Source: Nitrososphaerota archaeon
GTDB taxonomy: Archaea > Thermoproteota > Nitrososphaeria > Nitrososphaerales > Gagatemarchaeaceae
Assembly: GCA_016200045.1 (NCBI GenBank)
Contig: JACQFN010000002.1
Location: 124,001-188,000 of the forward strand
Length of the DNA: 64,000 nt
Direction: 5' to 3'
Made by a program: the position numbers and the translations under genes. A model generated the notes under the pieces. That model was not told the origin of the DNA. It saw nothing but the letters and a program-made list of their open reading frames with translations, and ran no database searches. Shown one piece after another: positions 49,297 through 58,597 of the stretch. Every line of letters begins with the position of its first letter. Position 1 is the first letter of the stretch.

Positions 49297-50226
49297 ATGT
49301 CAGCTGCCATTGAGAGCCCTAGGAGGGGAAGGCTTCTGAAGATCGCGGCGCTCGGGATAGTCATCGCAATAGAAATCGGTGCATTCGTCTACCTGTATCC
49401 CTCCCTGGGAAAGGCTCCGCCGGCGGTTACGTTCACTTTCCCCCATTCGACCACCACCTCCCATACCGGGGCGGCGACGACCTCAACGAAATCAGCCTCG
49501 AACTCGGTAGTTGTCAAGGCTGCAATAATCCGCGAAAACTCTCTGGCCATGGACGTCATGAATACGGGGAAGGTCTGGACCAAGCGACTTATGGTGACTG
49601 GATTATGCACGTCGGACTTCAAGGATTGCTACAGCTACGAGTTTTCTGCAGGAAAGCCCCTCAACCTGACGTTCGCTCTTGGTCCGTCCATGGAATATGT
49701 GTTCAGCATCCCGAAGGTCTGCGTAGTCCCGATTCTCTCATGTCATGAGTACCACCCGGTCATCAACAACAGCTACTACTTCGCCATCACAGTCGTATAC
49801 ACAAGCGGTCCGCCTTCAATCATACCGGTGAAAGCGAAGGCAGTCAACACCTACCCGCACACCGCCGCACTTCAGGCCATGACGGCCCAGATTCAGACCT
49901 TCTCGAAGAACGGCAGCGGCAGGTTGACTGTCAACATCGGGCTTCGGACCTCGGTTACGTCGGCAAGCTTCGTCGTGAGGCTGCTCTCGCAGTCTGGCAG
50001 CAGCGGGTTCACGATAAGGCTCCCGTACGAAGTAATCAGCTGCGGGGGTTCATCGTCCGTGAGCTGTTCCTCCGGGGCCTTGACGCTAGTGCAGACTTTT
50101 TCCACGGTCGTGAGGGGGGTCGGCACTCCCGTCTATCCTCCACCTTACCTCCTGACAGTCCGTGACATGACGCAGACCGGGAAGGTGTACTTCGCCATCT
50201 GGATTTCGTCCGTCGCGAAGGCCTAG
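49297..50226 (+). CDS. Membrane-anchored extracytoplasmic protein
   Basis: About 309 residues from ATG 49297; GTG 49285 is an alternative. A basic start is followed by a membrane anchor (IAALGIVIAIEIGAFVYLYP), a Ser/Thr-rich linker and a beta-rich outer domain with paired cysteines (GLCTSDFKDC, CVVPILSC, SCGGSSSVSC). A TATA-like CATAAATA lies at 49264-49271. No family was recognised. It follows the PKD protein by about 55 bases and is convergent with the following glycosyltransferase-like gene. Confidence 0.68.
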   Translation: MSAAIESPRRGRLLKIAALGIVIAIEIGAFVYLYPSLGKAPPAVTFTFPHSTTTSHTGAATTSTKSASNSVVVKAAIIRENSLAMDVMNTGKVWTKRLMVTGLCTSDFKDCYSYEFSAGKPLNLTFALGPSMEYVFSIPKVCVVPILSCHEYHPVINNSYYFAITVVYTSGPPSIIPVKAKAVNTYPHTAALQAMTAQIQTFSKNGSGRLTVNIGLRTSVTSASFVVRLLSQSGSSGFTIRLPYEVISCGGSSSVSCSSGALTLVQTFSTVVRGVGTPVYPPPYLLTVRDMTQTGKVYFAIWISSVAKA

Positions 50227-50252
50227 GGTCTCGCAAACAGTCCCGTGAAAAT

Positions 50253-52223
50253 CTACGCACATATGGGGAATGGCTGTGCGATCCCGGTGTAGACGAACCC
50301 CACGTTCTCCAGGGAGTATCCGACGAACGCTCCCGTGACCGCGACGCAGACCAGGACGAAGACCAGCTGCTCAGTCCGGTGGTTCTCGTAACCGCCGAGT
50401 CTCATCGATTGAATGAAGTAGTGCATGAGCGCAATGAGGCCGACTGCCGCAAGAATCTGGAGAGGTGCTATGATGATGACCCTTGCCTGGAGGTAGCTGA
50501 ATGAGAACTTGTAGAGGAGGAGGGGACCCGAGGCTATCGCCATCCAAGAGACGAGCAGCCGCGTCATGCGGCTGTGCAGGCCGGGTAGGGCGAGGAGCCC
50601 GACGATCGAGAGCACGATGATGAGAGGGTTGTCGAGGGCTCCCCCTAAGAAGAGCCGCAACGAGGAGCTGAGGGAGCTCAGGGCGGACGGGATGCTGGAG
50701 AGGGACAGGGTATGCGCGGAGCTGTTCAGGACATCTTGCACCCCACTGGGAGTCCCGAGGAGTCTCTTCGAGAGGTCGGCGGTACCGCTTATCGCGAAGA
50801 CCATCGCCAAAGAGGTCAATTCGTGCCGAAGACCGGTCATATCCTTGGACCATGTTGCCAGCCCTGCAGTGAGCACAGAATAGAGTCCCAGCAGGCCCAG
50901 CATGACGAGCCAGGTCCACGGATGCGTGAACAACACGAGTACCAGCACGCCGGACGAGAGGACAACGTATCTCCTGTCAGGCCTGTTGAGGCCTACTAGC
51001 AACAGGGAGAGAAACACAAGCGCCTCTGACATTGCCAACCAGTCCGCGTCTAGCCCGGCGTTGATGCCCGAAACCACTTCGAACGAGAAGGCGGCGAACA
51101 GCGCGGCTGTGGAGGCGAGGAGCCTGTTTCCCGAGCCCGCCTTGACGAAGATGTACGTAGTGACAGCCAAGAGTACTGCCAGGAGGACCGGGATGATTCT
51201 CACCGCCACGGCTGGACCCCGTGGCAGGAGCGACACGGCGTACTGGAGAATCAGGAATCCTGCTCTGTCGTTTGACAAGGCAGCGCCAACCGCTTCGCCT
51301 GGGCTCTGGGCTTGCATGCTCTGGAGCGTCGGGAAGTAGAAGATGTTGACGTCATACCCGACGAGGGTCGAACCTGGGTTGATTGAAGGCAGGTAAGGGT
51401 AGATCCCGACGAAGGCCGAGAAGATCATAGCAATCGCAAACATCGCCAGAGGCAGTCGTCCCTCCGAGAACTGGCGGAGGCTCTCGCTCATGCGAGACTC
51501 ACTGGTGAGGGGCGGGACCCGACTGAAGCGACTTCTGATTCGCTCCCATAGGTAGGGCAGTACAAGTTTGACAGGCCAAATCAGGAACAGGATGAGAACC
51601 AGCTGTGGAAAGACCCAGTAGATCAGGTTCACAAGCCTTAGCGCCTCGATGCTTGCCAACCAGGTCCACCCGACGAGCGGCTTCGCCCCGTCTGAGGCGT
51701 TCAGGATCCAGCGGGCCCCGGAGACGAAGAACAACGCAGCCGCCGAACCGACTACAAGAAACAGGATCGACGCAGACAGCCTGCCCGGAGGCGATCCGAC
51801 CAGTTCGTCACTGTGGAGGACCAAGTAGACCAGTCCTGCCGCAGTTCCCAGCCCTCCGATGATGAGCAGGACGAGAGGAGATACGACAAACGAAGCTATG
51901 GACAGCGCGGGGACCATCAGGGTCGCCCTCCAGGCGTAGGAGAGACTCTGAGCCCTAAGCCCCACCACGGCAAGAATCGCAATGGAGCAAATCAGCAGGA
52001 CGAATCGGTCTGCAGTGGGGGTCAGGATGGAGAAGGAGGACCCATGGGAGCCTATGTTCGTGCAGCGAATGAGCCCAGGGAAAATGGCAGGGAAGACCTG
52101 TGAGACGACTGAGACGAAGGTCCAGAGAAAGATGGTGCTTGTCGTTGCAGTGCCCCAGAGGAACAGCTCTTCGGACCCTGTTTTCTGCGTAACCCGCCCT
52201 CCGATCGGTTTGGAGCCCGCCAA
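50253..52223 (-). CDS. Large polytopic membrane protein, probably GT-C type glycosyltransferase
   Basis: A 656-residue protein with about 13 membrane segments. The loop after the segment around residue 280 has PYLPSINPGSTLVGYDVNIF and a following hydrophilic stretch (SMQAQSPGEAVGAALSNDRA), as in the first outer loop of GT-C/PMT enzymes. Such enzymes transfer sugars from lipid carriers outside the membrane. The acceptor is unknown. The start is TTG 52223. It lies downstream of three genes for glycan metabolism on the minus strand. Confidence 0.7.
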   Translation of the reverse strand: MAGSKPIGGRVTQKTGSEELFLWGTATTSTIFLWTFVSVVSQVFPAIFPGLIRCTNIGSHGSSFSILTPTADRFVLLICSIAILAVVGLRAQSLSYAWRATLMVPALSIASFVVSPLVLLIIGGLGTAAGLVYLVLHSDELVGSPPGRLSASILFLVVGSAAALFFVSGARWILNASDGAKPLVGWTWLASIEALRLVNLIYWVFPQLVLILFLIWPVKLVLPYLWERIRSRFSRVPPLTSESRMSESLRQFSEGRLPLAMFAIAMIFSAFVGIYPYLPSINPGSTLVGYDVNIFYFPTLQSMQAQSPGEAVGAALSNDRAGFLILQYAVSLLPRGPAVAVRIIPVLLAVLLAVTTYIFVKAGSGNRLLASTAALFAAFSFEVVSGINAGLDADWLAMSEALVFLSLLLVGLNRPDRRYVVLSSGVLVLVLFTHPWTWLVMLGLLGLYSVLTAGLATWSKDMTGLRHELTSLAMVFAISGTADLSKRLLGTPSGVQDVLNSSAHTLSLSSIPSALSSLSSSLRLFLGGALDNPLIIVLSIVGLLALPGLHSRMTRLLVSWMAIASGPLLLYKFSFSYLQARVIIIAPLQILAAVGLIALMHYFIQSMRLGGYENHRTEQLVFVLVCVAVTGAFVGYSLENVGFVYTGIAQPFPICA

Positions 52224-52296
52224 CGGTCAGAGCCCTTCAGTTTCGAGCATGAACTGCGTGAACGAAGGCGAAGTCCGCAAGACCCTGCATGGCTCC

Positions 52297-53253
52297 CTAG
52301 TACTTCCGCCTTCTCAGCCTTCTGATCATGTCAGCGACGAGCCCCAGGGTGATGAACTGGAACGACCCGATCAGCATTAGAGCGGCCAATATTGCCGAAG
52401 GAATCTTGGTAACAGTTCCAGACCTCGAATACTCCAGGATGACGTCCAAGCCGAAGTAGAGGCCCAGGAGTCCCATCACAAGTCCGAGAAAGCCGAAGAA
52501 GAAGAGCGGGCGGGTGTCTCGCACCAGCCTGACTATGGTCCCGAAGATGTTCAAGCCATCTCGCAATGGACTCAGCTTCGTTCGCCCGGTCCGCACGCCG
52601 TAGGAGATTGGTATCTCAGTTATCCTTGCCCCGGCAAACTGAGCTTCCGCCAGGAGCTCCGTGGCGAAGGGCATCCCTTCGGTCCCGAGATCCAATGCGT
52701 CGATGAGGTCAGCCCTCAGCGCCCTCATGCCACACTGTGAGTCGTGCACTTCGGTCCCTAGGGTCCCCCTGACTATCCAGGAGAGGAACCTGTTTCCCAT
52801 CCTGTTGGTCGTGGACATCGCCCCCTTCTGCATCTTCAGGAACCTGTTGCCGATCACCATGTCGCTCTCGTCGTCGATGATCGGCCTGAGCAGTGATGGA
52901 ATGTCTCTTGGGTCATAGGTCAGGTCCCCGTCCATCATCACGAGGAGGTCGGCCCCGAGCGCTTTTCTCGCGTGGAGGAACCCACTCCTGAGGGCGTCGC
53001 CGTACCCCTTTCTCTTTTGGCGGATTACGAAGGAGGCTTTCCTTTTCGCGACTTCATAGGTACCGTCGGTCGAACGCCCGTCGACTACGAGAGTGAATGT
53101 TTCATAGGGTTGGTCCCGTAAGGCACTTGTGACGCCGTCAAGCACGGTTTCAATGCTGCTTGCCTCGTTGAGAGTGGGGATTACGATAACGCATCTTCCC
53201 CTTCGACTCGCAGTCCGCTCCATCATGGCGCCTGCCTCCTCTCCAGGGGTCAT
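52297..53253 (-). CDS. Glycosyltransferase family 2, dolichyl-phosphate sugar synthase-like
   Basis: A 318-residue protein. The GT-A fold is seen in VIVIPTLNEASSIETVLDGV, FTLVVDGRSTDGTYEVAKRK and LLVMMDGDLTYDPRDIPSLL (DGD metal site). The conserved SQCGMRALRADLIDALDL follows. Two C-terminal membrane segments (FFFGFLGLVMGLLGLYFGLD and ILAALMLIGSFQFITLGLVA) place it with the DPM1/GtrB-type enzymes that load sugar on dolichyl phosphate. ATG 53253 overlaps the epimerase stop. Confidence 0.9.
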   Translation of the reverse strand: MTPGEEAGAMMERTASRRGRCVIVIPTLNEASSIETVLDGVTSALRDQPYETFTLVVDGRSTDGTYEVAKRKASFVIRQKRKGYGDALRSGFLHARKALGADLLVMMDGDLTYDPRDIPSLLRPIIDDESDMVIGNRFLKMQKGAMSTTNRMGNRFLSWIVRGTLGTEVHDSQCGMRALRADLIDALDLGTEGMPFATELLAEAQFAGARITEIPISYGVRTGRTKLSPLRDGLNIFGTIVRLVRDTRPLFFFGFLGLVMGLLGLYFGLDVILEYSRSGTVTKIPSAILAALMLIGSFQFITLGLVADMIRRLRRRKY

Positions 53254-54239
53254 TTGACCTCTTCCCGGCCGCCTCTGCCAGATTGGCGGCCAAGCCTGGC
53301 CCTGACGGTCTGTCGCACGGCGGCTGCGCTCCGGTGCCGAGGCTTCCAGCCAAGGGCCTTGAGCTTCCTCACGTCGAGGAGCATGGTCTTCACGTCGCCT
53401 ACCCAGCCACCTCCTCCAGATGCGGGCCTGCCGGTCAGAATCTCAACATCCTTGAGACCCATCTCCTTGAAGGTGATACCAGCTATCTCGAGCACGCTGA
53501 TGCGATCGTCTGACCCGACGTTGAAGGCTTCAAACTCCCCCCTCGACTTCTCAAGGAGCCGGACCAGTGCATTGATGCAGTCATCAACGTGAAGGTATGA
53601 CTTCGACTGCGTGCCGTCGCCCAATATCTGCAGGGAGTTAGGCTTCGTAGCCAGCCTCTCCATGAAGTCTGGGATAATTCCATGCCGGCTTCTCGGTCCA
53701 ACGATGTTTGCCATCCTCGCAGAAGCGCTCTCGAAACCGAAGCTATGCGAAAAGCCCGAGACAAGCGATTCGCAAGCGAGCTTTGAAGCCCCATAGAGCG
53801 AGATTGGCTTCAACGGACCGTAGTCTTCGGGGGTGGGGAGTGCGGTGGCAGCTCCGTATACTGTCGAAGTAGAAGCAAAGACCAGCCTCCTAACGCCTGA
53901 TTTCCTCATTCCCTCCAGGAGGTTGAACGTCGAGTGAACGTTCTGTTCGTAGTCCAGCTTGGTGTCCGTAATGCCTGACCTGACATCAGGGTTCGCGGCA
54001 AGATGCATGACTGCATCGACGCCTGCAAGGTGAAGACCGAGGCCCTTACTTGTGAGGAGGTCAGCTCGAACGAATTCAAAGGACTCGGATATGGCGAGCG
54101 CGGACATGTTCGCCAGTGAGCCGCTCCTAAGATTATCCAGCCCGATTACCTTGTAACCGCGGGAAATCAGGGCCTCGGCAGTCTGGCTTCCAATGAAGCC
54201 GGCGACCCCGGTAACGAGGACCTTTCTTCCCTGTCTCAC
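53250..54239 (-). CDS. NAD-dependent sugar epimerase/dehydratase
   Basis: A 329-residue extended SDR. The NAD site is VTGVAGFIGSQTAEALISRG and the catalytic pair lies in SLYGASKLACESLVSG (Tyr-x3-Lys) with the Ser/Thr in VFASTSTVYG. It resembles UDP-glucose 4-epimerase-type enzymes that make sugar nucleotides. The start is ATG 54239. Its stop overlaps the following GT2 gene by 4 bases, so the pair forms an operon. Confidence 0.92.
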   Translation of the reverse strand: MRQGRKVLVTGVAGFIGSQTAEALISRGYKVIGLDNLRSGSLANMSALAISESFEFVRADLLTSKGLGLHLAGVDAVMHLAANPDVRSGITDTKLDYEQNVHSTFNLLEGMRKSGVRRLVFASTSTVYGAATALPTPEDYGPLKPISLYGASKLACESLVSGFSHSFGFESASARMANIVGPRSRHGIIPDFMERLATKPNSLQILGDGTQSKSYLHVDDCINALVRLLEKSRGEFEAFNVGSDDRISVLEIAGITFKEMGLKDVEILTGRPASGGGGWVGDVKTMLLDVRKLKALGWKPRHRSAAAVRQTVRARLGRQSGRGGREEVK

Positions 54240-54281
54240 ATCAGGACTTTGCTCGTGATATTATATATCGATGCGAATCGT

Positions 54282-55331
54282 TTACGTCTTGAAAAGCAGG
54301 GTCGCGGAGTAAAGGGCCTCGATGACCATCCCGAAGCCGTAGCTCGACAGTTGCACAACGTACATTGTCGGCATCACTACCACCAGGGTCGTCACTCCTT
54401 CCCTGAACACGGCGGCAAGCGAGAATGCAAGGACCAAGGTCAGATAGAGTACCACGGATACTGCCAGGACGCCGAGCAGAGTAGTGGCGACTGCAAGGGA
54501 GAGAAGGAGTGCCGAGAGATACAGGAAAGCTATCATCGGGATCAAGTAGAGCGGATTCCCGATTCGACGGCTCTTCACCATTATCCGGGCCCGCGCCCGG
54601 CCGTATCGGAACATCTGTACTGCGAACTTCCTGACGGAACTCCGCGGAGATAGAGAGATGTACGTGTCTCCCGTGAGTATCAACTTGTATCCTTTGCGCC
54701 TGATTCTGCTACTGAGGTCGGCGTCGTCTCCGTATGGGTTGGTCGAATCGTAGAGGCCTACCTCAACGAGTACAGACCGCCGATACGCAGTGCATGGGAT
54801 GTGCTCGGCGAGACCATCTGCCTTCACTGATTCGTAAGGCCTCATGACTCGGCCTCCGATAGCGCTCTTAGTGATCAGGTAGGAAGACAAGGCTACCAAC
54901 GAATCGTTTTCGTTCGGAAGCCTCTGACCGCATCCCACTCCGGCCACTTCCGGACCACTCACGACCAACCTGTTGATTAGAGTCGGCAGAAACTTCGGGC
55001 CTGCGACGGCATGCCCAGAGAAATTGATCACGACGTCGGATCTAGTGGACGATATGCCTATGTTCCTCGCCTCAGAAATATTCGACCCCCTCTTGACAAT
55101 GAGATTGATGCGCTTGACCCGACTAGCGATCTCCTTTACGGCCTCGATTGTGCCATCAGTGGAACCACCATCTACCACTACAAGCTCGACCGCCAATTCC
55201 GGGTATGAGTCTATCTCAAGCGAATCGATGGACCTCCTGATCGACCCTGCCTCGTTCAGGGTCGGAATCACGATTGCCACCGAGATGGTCTCGTCGTCCA
55301 CTTTTCCGTGCCGCACCTCTTCCGCAGTCAC
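54282..55331 (-). CDS. Glycosyltransferase family 2 with C-terminal membrane segments
   Basis: A 349-residue enzyme. The GT-A motifs are VAIVIPTLNEAGSIRRSIDS and LVVVDGGSTDGTIEAVKEIA, with a conserved DDADLSSRIRRKGYKLI later. Three or so C-terminal membrane segments (MIAFLYLSALLLSLAVATTL, LAVSVVLYLTLVLAFSLAAV) anchor it. It probably adds a sugar to a lipid-linked glycan or makes a polymer. It precedes the epimerase gene by 43 bases on the same strand. Confidence 0.9.
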   Translation of the reverse strand: MTAEEVRHGKVDDETISVAIVIPTLNEAGSIRRSIDSLEIDSYPELAVELVVVDGGSTDGTIEAVKEIASRVKRINLIVKRGSNISEARNIGISSTRSDVVINFSGHAVAGPKFLPTLINRLVVSGPEVAGVGCGQRLPNENDSLVALSSYLITKSAIGGRVMRPYESVKADGLAEHIPCTAYRRSVLVEVGLYDSTNPYGDDADLSSRIRRKGYKLILTGDTYISLSPRSSVRKFAVQMFRYGRARARIMVKSRRIGNPLYLIPMIAFLYLSALLLSLAVATTLLGVLAVSVVLYLTLVLAFSLAAVFREGVTTLVVVMPTMYVVQLSSYGFGMVIEALYSATLLFKT

Positions 55332-55584
55332 TGCAGTCAGGTAGTTGAACTCAGTTTTTAAGACAGAGGCCGTGGCTTCTGACGGCCGAAGCCGGAGACG
55401 GACGCTGACGACTCACATTCATCCATGGGTAGAGCGTTATAAGAGGCATGAACAGGCAGGCGCACATTGTCGGGCCGAAGCTCCCGCTCTGCTTCCATGT
55501 GGCTTTGGAGAATTTTTCTTCCCGGTCGACAGGCAAGGTTCATCCAATCGGTCGGCTGGAGCGACTACTGAGAGGTTGGCCTGA

Positions 55585-56652
55585 GTGAAACCTGTCGGAG
55601 TTGCGGTGATTGGTACAGGTTATTGGGGAACGAAACTCATTCGCGAGTACTCGGCCATTGCTGAGAGCACAGGGGAAGCTCGACTTGTCTGGGTGATCGA
55701 CTCTTCTGAGCCTGCCCTAGGCGCGATAAAGAAGGTCGTGCGACCTGGAACCAGCCTGGGGAAATCATACATGGATGCCTTGACTGATCCGGCTGTCGAG
55801 GCGATTCATATCGCGATCCCGAACGAACTCCACTTTGAAATCGCCCGCGCCGCACTTGAATCAAAGAAGCACGTACTGCTGGAGAAGCCTCTCGCGACAT
55901 CCTCTCGCGACGCCTTCAAACTGGCCGCGCTCGCAGAAGAAAGGGGGGTTGTGCTTCAGGTGGGTCACATCTTCCGTTTCAATAATGCAATACGGATGCT
56001 GAGAAAGATGATCAGGGCGAACCGAATTGGGAAGGTTCGTTATGCAAGGCTCTCTTGGGCCACCTTCATGACGCCGCCCAAGGGTAGAGACATCGTATCA
56101 GACCTTGGGCCTCATCCCGTGGACATCCTGAATTTCCTCATCGATGAATGGCCCGTATGGGTCGACGCCATCGGCCACTCGCATCAAGATTCCAATCCAG
56201 ATGCGGAAGACATGGCATTCGTTAACCTCGAATTTCCGGAGAAGGTGCTCGCGAACGTGTACCTGAGTTGGGTCCAGCACGGAATCAAAGAAAGGATCGT
56301 TCAGGTTGTAGGAGAGAAGGGAACGATTTCTTGTGACGCCCTGAACCAGACGGTTTCCCTCTACACCGACGATGTCAGGGAGGAAATCCCGCGGGAGAAG
56401 TTCCCCTCTTCGAGGGAGGGAGACGGGGAAGAGGAGAAGGAAAGCGGCAGCCCTGACCCCAACAACACCATCCAGGATATGGAGCGACACTTCCTCGACC
56501 GCATTCGCGGGAGGGGGCCGCAGGTTACGAGCGCCATGATTGGCGCAAAGAACGTGGCAGTGTTGGAAGCTATAACCGCCTCGATGAGAAAAGGAAAACC
56601 GGCTGTTCCCGCGTCGAGTGCCGAACGCGCCCGAACACCGCTCCAACCTTAG
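55585..56652 (+). CDS. Gfo/Idh/MocA-family oxidoreductase
   Basis: A 355-residue NAD(P)-dependent sugar oxidoreductase. The Rossmann motif is VAVIGTGYWGTKLIREYSAI and the substrate-side motif is HVLLEKPLATSSRDAFKLAA (the EKP block), followed by VGHIFRFNNAIRMLRKMIRA. GTG 55585 is preceded by GAGG. The next functional gene encodes a beta-helix acyltransferase, the same pair as WlbA/WlbB in bacterial 2,3-diacetamido-sugar synthesis, so a sugar-nucleotide 3-dehydrogenase role is plausible. An aminotransferase was not seen. Confidence 0.9.
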   Translation: MKPVGVAVIGTGYWGTKLIREYSAIAESTGEARLVWVIDSSEPALGAIKKVVRPGTSLGKSYMDALTDPAVEAIHIAIPNELHFEIARAALESKKHVLLEKPLATSSRDAFKLAALAEERGVVLQVGHIFRFNNAIRMLRKMIRANRIGKVRYARLSWATFMTPPKGRDIVSDLGPHPVDILNFLIDEWPVWVDAIGHSHQDSNPDAEDMAFVNLEFPEKVLANVYLSWVQHGIKERIVQVVGEKGTISCDALNQTVSLYTDDVREEIPREKFPSSREGDGEEEKESGSPDPNNTIQDMERHFLDRIRGRGPQVTSAMIGAKNVAVLEAITASMRKGKPAVPASSAERARTPLQP

Positions 56653-56873
56653 TGAAGGTAGACCGAACGATTGGCGGCCGGGTGGTGGAACGCGGGAAGA
56701 GAAGTCTGCCTGCAGCTCCTGACCCGCTTATGGCCTGGCATCATTGCGAGTGGTTCAGTTTGGACGAGCGTCTAAAGCACTTTGGTGACCCAGGGGGCAT
56801 CCTATTGATCGTTCGTCGGAGAATCAAGACCCTTTCAGGCTTATAATAAGGGCGTATGCCGGACTCCAGGGGC

Positions 56874-57489
56874 ATGGGGAAAGTCCCTTCTTGGGTGAAG
56901 CTTGGAAAAAACGTCACGGTTCATCCATCAGTTGTCTTCGTCCCGCATAAGGAGATGCCAACCACGATTGGCAACGGGGCGAAGCTTGACTCGGGCTCCG
57001 TAGTCTACGGCGATGTCTCCGTGGGGTCAGACTGCATAGTCGGGCACAACGCAGTAATTAGACAGGGGTTGCGGATAGGCGTGCATTCAATAATCTCCAA
57101 CCTCTGCATGCTGGAGGGCAATGCGCTTATTGGCGAGCACACGGTCATAACTTCACAGAACCACATAGCGCAGAAGACCAAGATTGGAGACTACGTTTTC
57201 TTCGCCCCTTCAAGTACCACCACAAACGACCCGAAGATGTACTACGCTCGGAAGGAGTATTCGCGCGACACGGGAGGGCACTGGAACCTCCTTGACGGAC
57301 CTACCATCGGAGACGGAGCAAGAATCGCTGCTGGCGTTAGTGGGTAGACATGCCGTAGTGGGGGCAGGGTCGGTCGTGACGAAGGACATCCCGCCATACG
57401 CAATTGCCTACGGGGTGCCTGCCGCGGTCCGGGGCAGAGTCGACCCGGGGGAAGATCGAATCGTGAAGTGCGAGCGGCGTCATGAATGA
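56874..57489 (+). pseudogene. Left-handed beta-helix acyltransferase (WlbB-like), frameshifted
   Basis: The first frame runs from ATG 56874 (27-30 nt after a TATA-like TTATAATA at 56841-56848) to a stop at 57345-57347. It reads hexapeptide repeats ([54 protein letters not shown]). The remaining family C-terminus ([29 protein letters not shown]) is in the next frame to 57489. About 8 residues of a beta-helix coil are also missing at the junction. It is probably inactivated or a sequence error. Intact homologues acetylate amino sugars on nucleotides. Confidence 0.75.
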
Positions 57490-57618
57490 GACCCTCGAAG
57501 GCGGCGGATTGGTTCAAGGGAGAGCCGTGTCCCAGGTCACTGTAGGAACGTGACGCATCCGAAGTAGTCGCAACGACCTGTCCATACGCTTAACTACTCT
57601 ACCCAGCGCGAGCCGAAT

Positions 57619-58419
57619 TTGGGCAACTTGAGGGAGTCAATGAATTCCCGCGGCTACCTCTCCGAGAAACTGTCTCTCGACGGCAAAGTTATCCTGGTTA
57701 CTGGGAGCAGCAGGGGAATCGGAGCCAGAACCGCCATGACATTGGCGAGGGCCGGGGCGGCGGTGATATTGAACTACGAGTCTCCGGAGAGCGAAGGACC
57801 GGTCGAAAGGGTTGAAGCAGGACTTAGGAAGTTCGGGGCAAGAACGGCGATTGTCAGGGCGGACATTTCGAAGAGTGCAGAGGTGAGGAGGCTGTTTAGA
57901 GAGGTCAAGAAGAGGTTCAACAGACTAGATGTCCTAGTGAATAACGCCGGAATCAACTCAGATCGTACGATAAGAAAGATGAGCGAGCAGACTTGGGACC
58001 GCGTCGTTGACGTCAATCTCAAAGGGACATGGCTATGTTCCAAATATGCACTGGAATTCTTCATGGAGAGCCAACACTCCGGTAAAATCATCAACGTTTC
58101 ATCTGTTGTCGGACTGGGTGGAAACTTCGGACAGACCAACTACTCTGCTTCAAAGGCAGGAGTCATAGGGTTGACCAGAACCCTTGCCAAGGAGTCCGCT
58201 CGTCACAACGTAACGGCAAATGCGATAGTGCCGGGGTTTGTCAACACCAGGATGTTCGCAGGAATCCCGAGCCAGGTCAAGCAGGGCATCCTGGGCAGGA
58301 TACTTCTGGGAAGACCTGCCGAACCAGACGAGATAGCCGACCTGATCTTATTCCTTGCCTCTGATATGGCATCGTACATCAATGGGGCGATAATCCCAAT
58401 CGACGGCGGATATTCTTGA
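57619..58419 (+). CDS. Short-chain dehydrogenase/reductase (FabG-like)
   Basis: A 266-residue SDR. The NAD(P) site is VILVTGSSRGIGARTAMTLA; DVLVNNAGINSDRT, the catalytic Ser in IINVSSVVGLGGNFGQTN and the Tyr-x3-Lys in YSASKAGVIGLT are all present. C-terminal DGGYS is typical. TTG 57619 lies about 27 nt from a TATA-like GCTTAACT (57588-57595); ATG 57640 is an alternative. Within the glycan region it may reduce a sugar or lipid precursor, but this is inference. Confidence 0.9.
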   Translation: MGNLRESMNSRGYLSEKLSLDGKVILVTGSSRGIGARTAMTLARAGAAVILNYESPESEGPVERVEAGLRKFGARTAIVRADISKSAEVRRLFREVKKRFNRLDVLVNNAGINSDRTIRKMSEQTWDRVVDVNLKGTWLCSKYALEFFMESQHSGKIINVSSVVGLGGNFGQTNYSASKAGVIGLTRTLAKESARHNVTANAIVPGFVNTRMFAGIPSQVKQGILGRILLGRPAEPDEIADLILFLASDMASYINGAIIPIDGGYS

Positions 58420-58429
58420 GTCACTGGCT

Positions 58430-58551
58430 CCCGCAAAAGCCGGGCCACTAGGCCAACGGCGGAGGTACCAGCGCTACACAGGATGGCAATGTTCACACCT
58501 CGACTGCGCTAAGGTCCTAAGAGCCACCACCCTCTCTTCCCGGCTTTGCGG
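58430..58551. other. Region bounded by inverted repeats, possibly structured RNA
   Basis: CCGCAAAAGCCGGG (58431-58444) and CCCGGCTTTGCGG (58539-58551) are complementary apart from one extra A. Inside, AGCGC (58470-58474) and GCGCT (58506-58510) pair as well. The segment fills the gap between the SDR and the beta-helix protein gene and has no credible ORF. Confidence 0.35.
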
Positions 58552-58565
58552 AACAACCTCAAGAA

Positions 58566-58573
58566 CTTAAAAG
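58566..58573 (+). promoter_or_regulatory. TATA box of the NosD-like gene
   Basis: CTTAAAAG is centred about 28 nt upstream of TTG 58598 and only 11 nt before GTG 58580, so it decides in favour of the TTG start. Confidence 0.55.
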
Positions 58574-58597
58574 CCCAAAGTGCGCGTCGGATTCAGT

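Noticed and set aside
55345-55584. 79-codon plus-strand frame before the Gfo/Idh gene
   Set aside because: No conserved-looking segments, no good start context, and composition like a random frame; it merely ends at the Gfo/Idh start.
56652-56846. 64-codon frame between Gfo/Idh and the acyltransferase gene
   Set aside because: No family-like sequence and it overlaps the promoter of the next gene.
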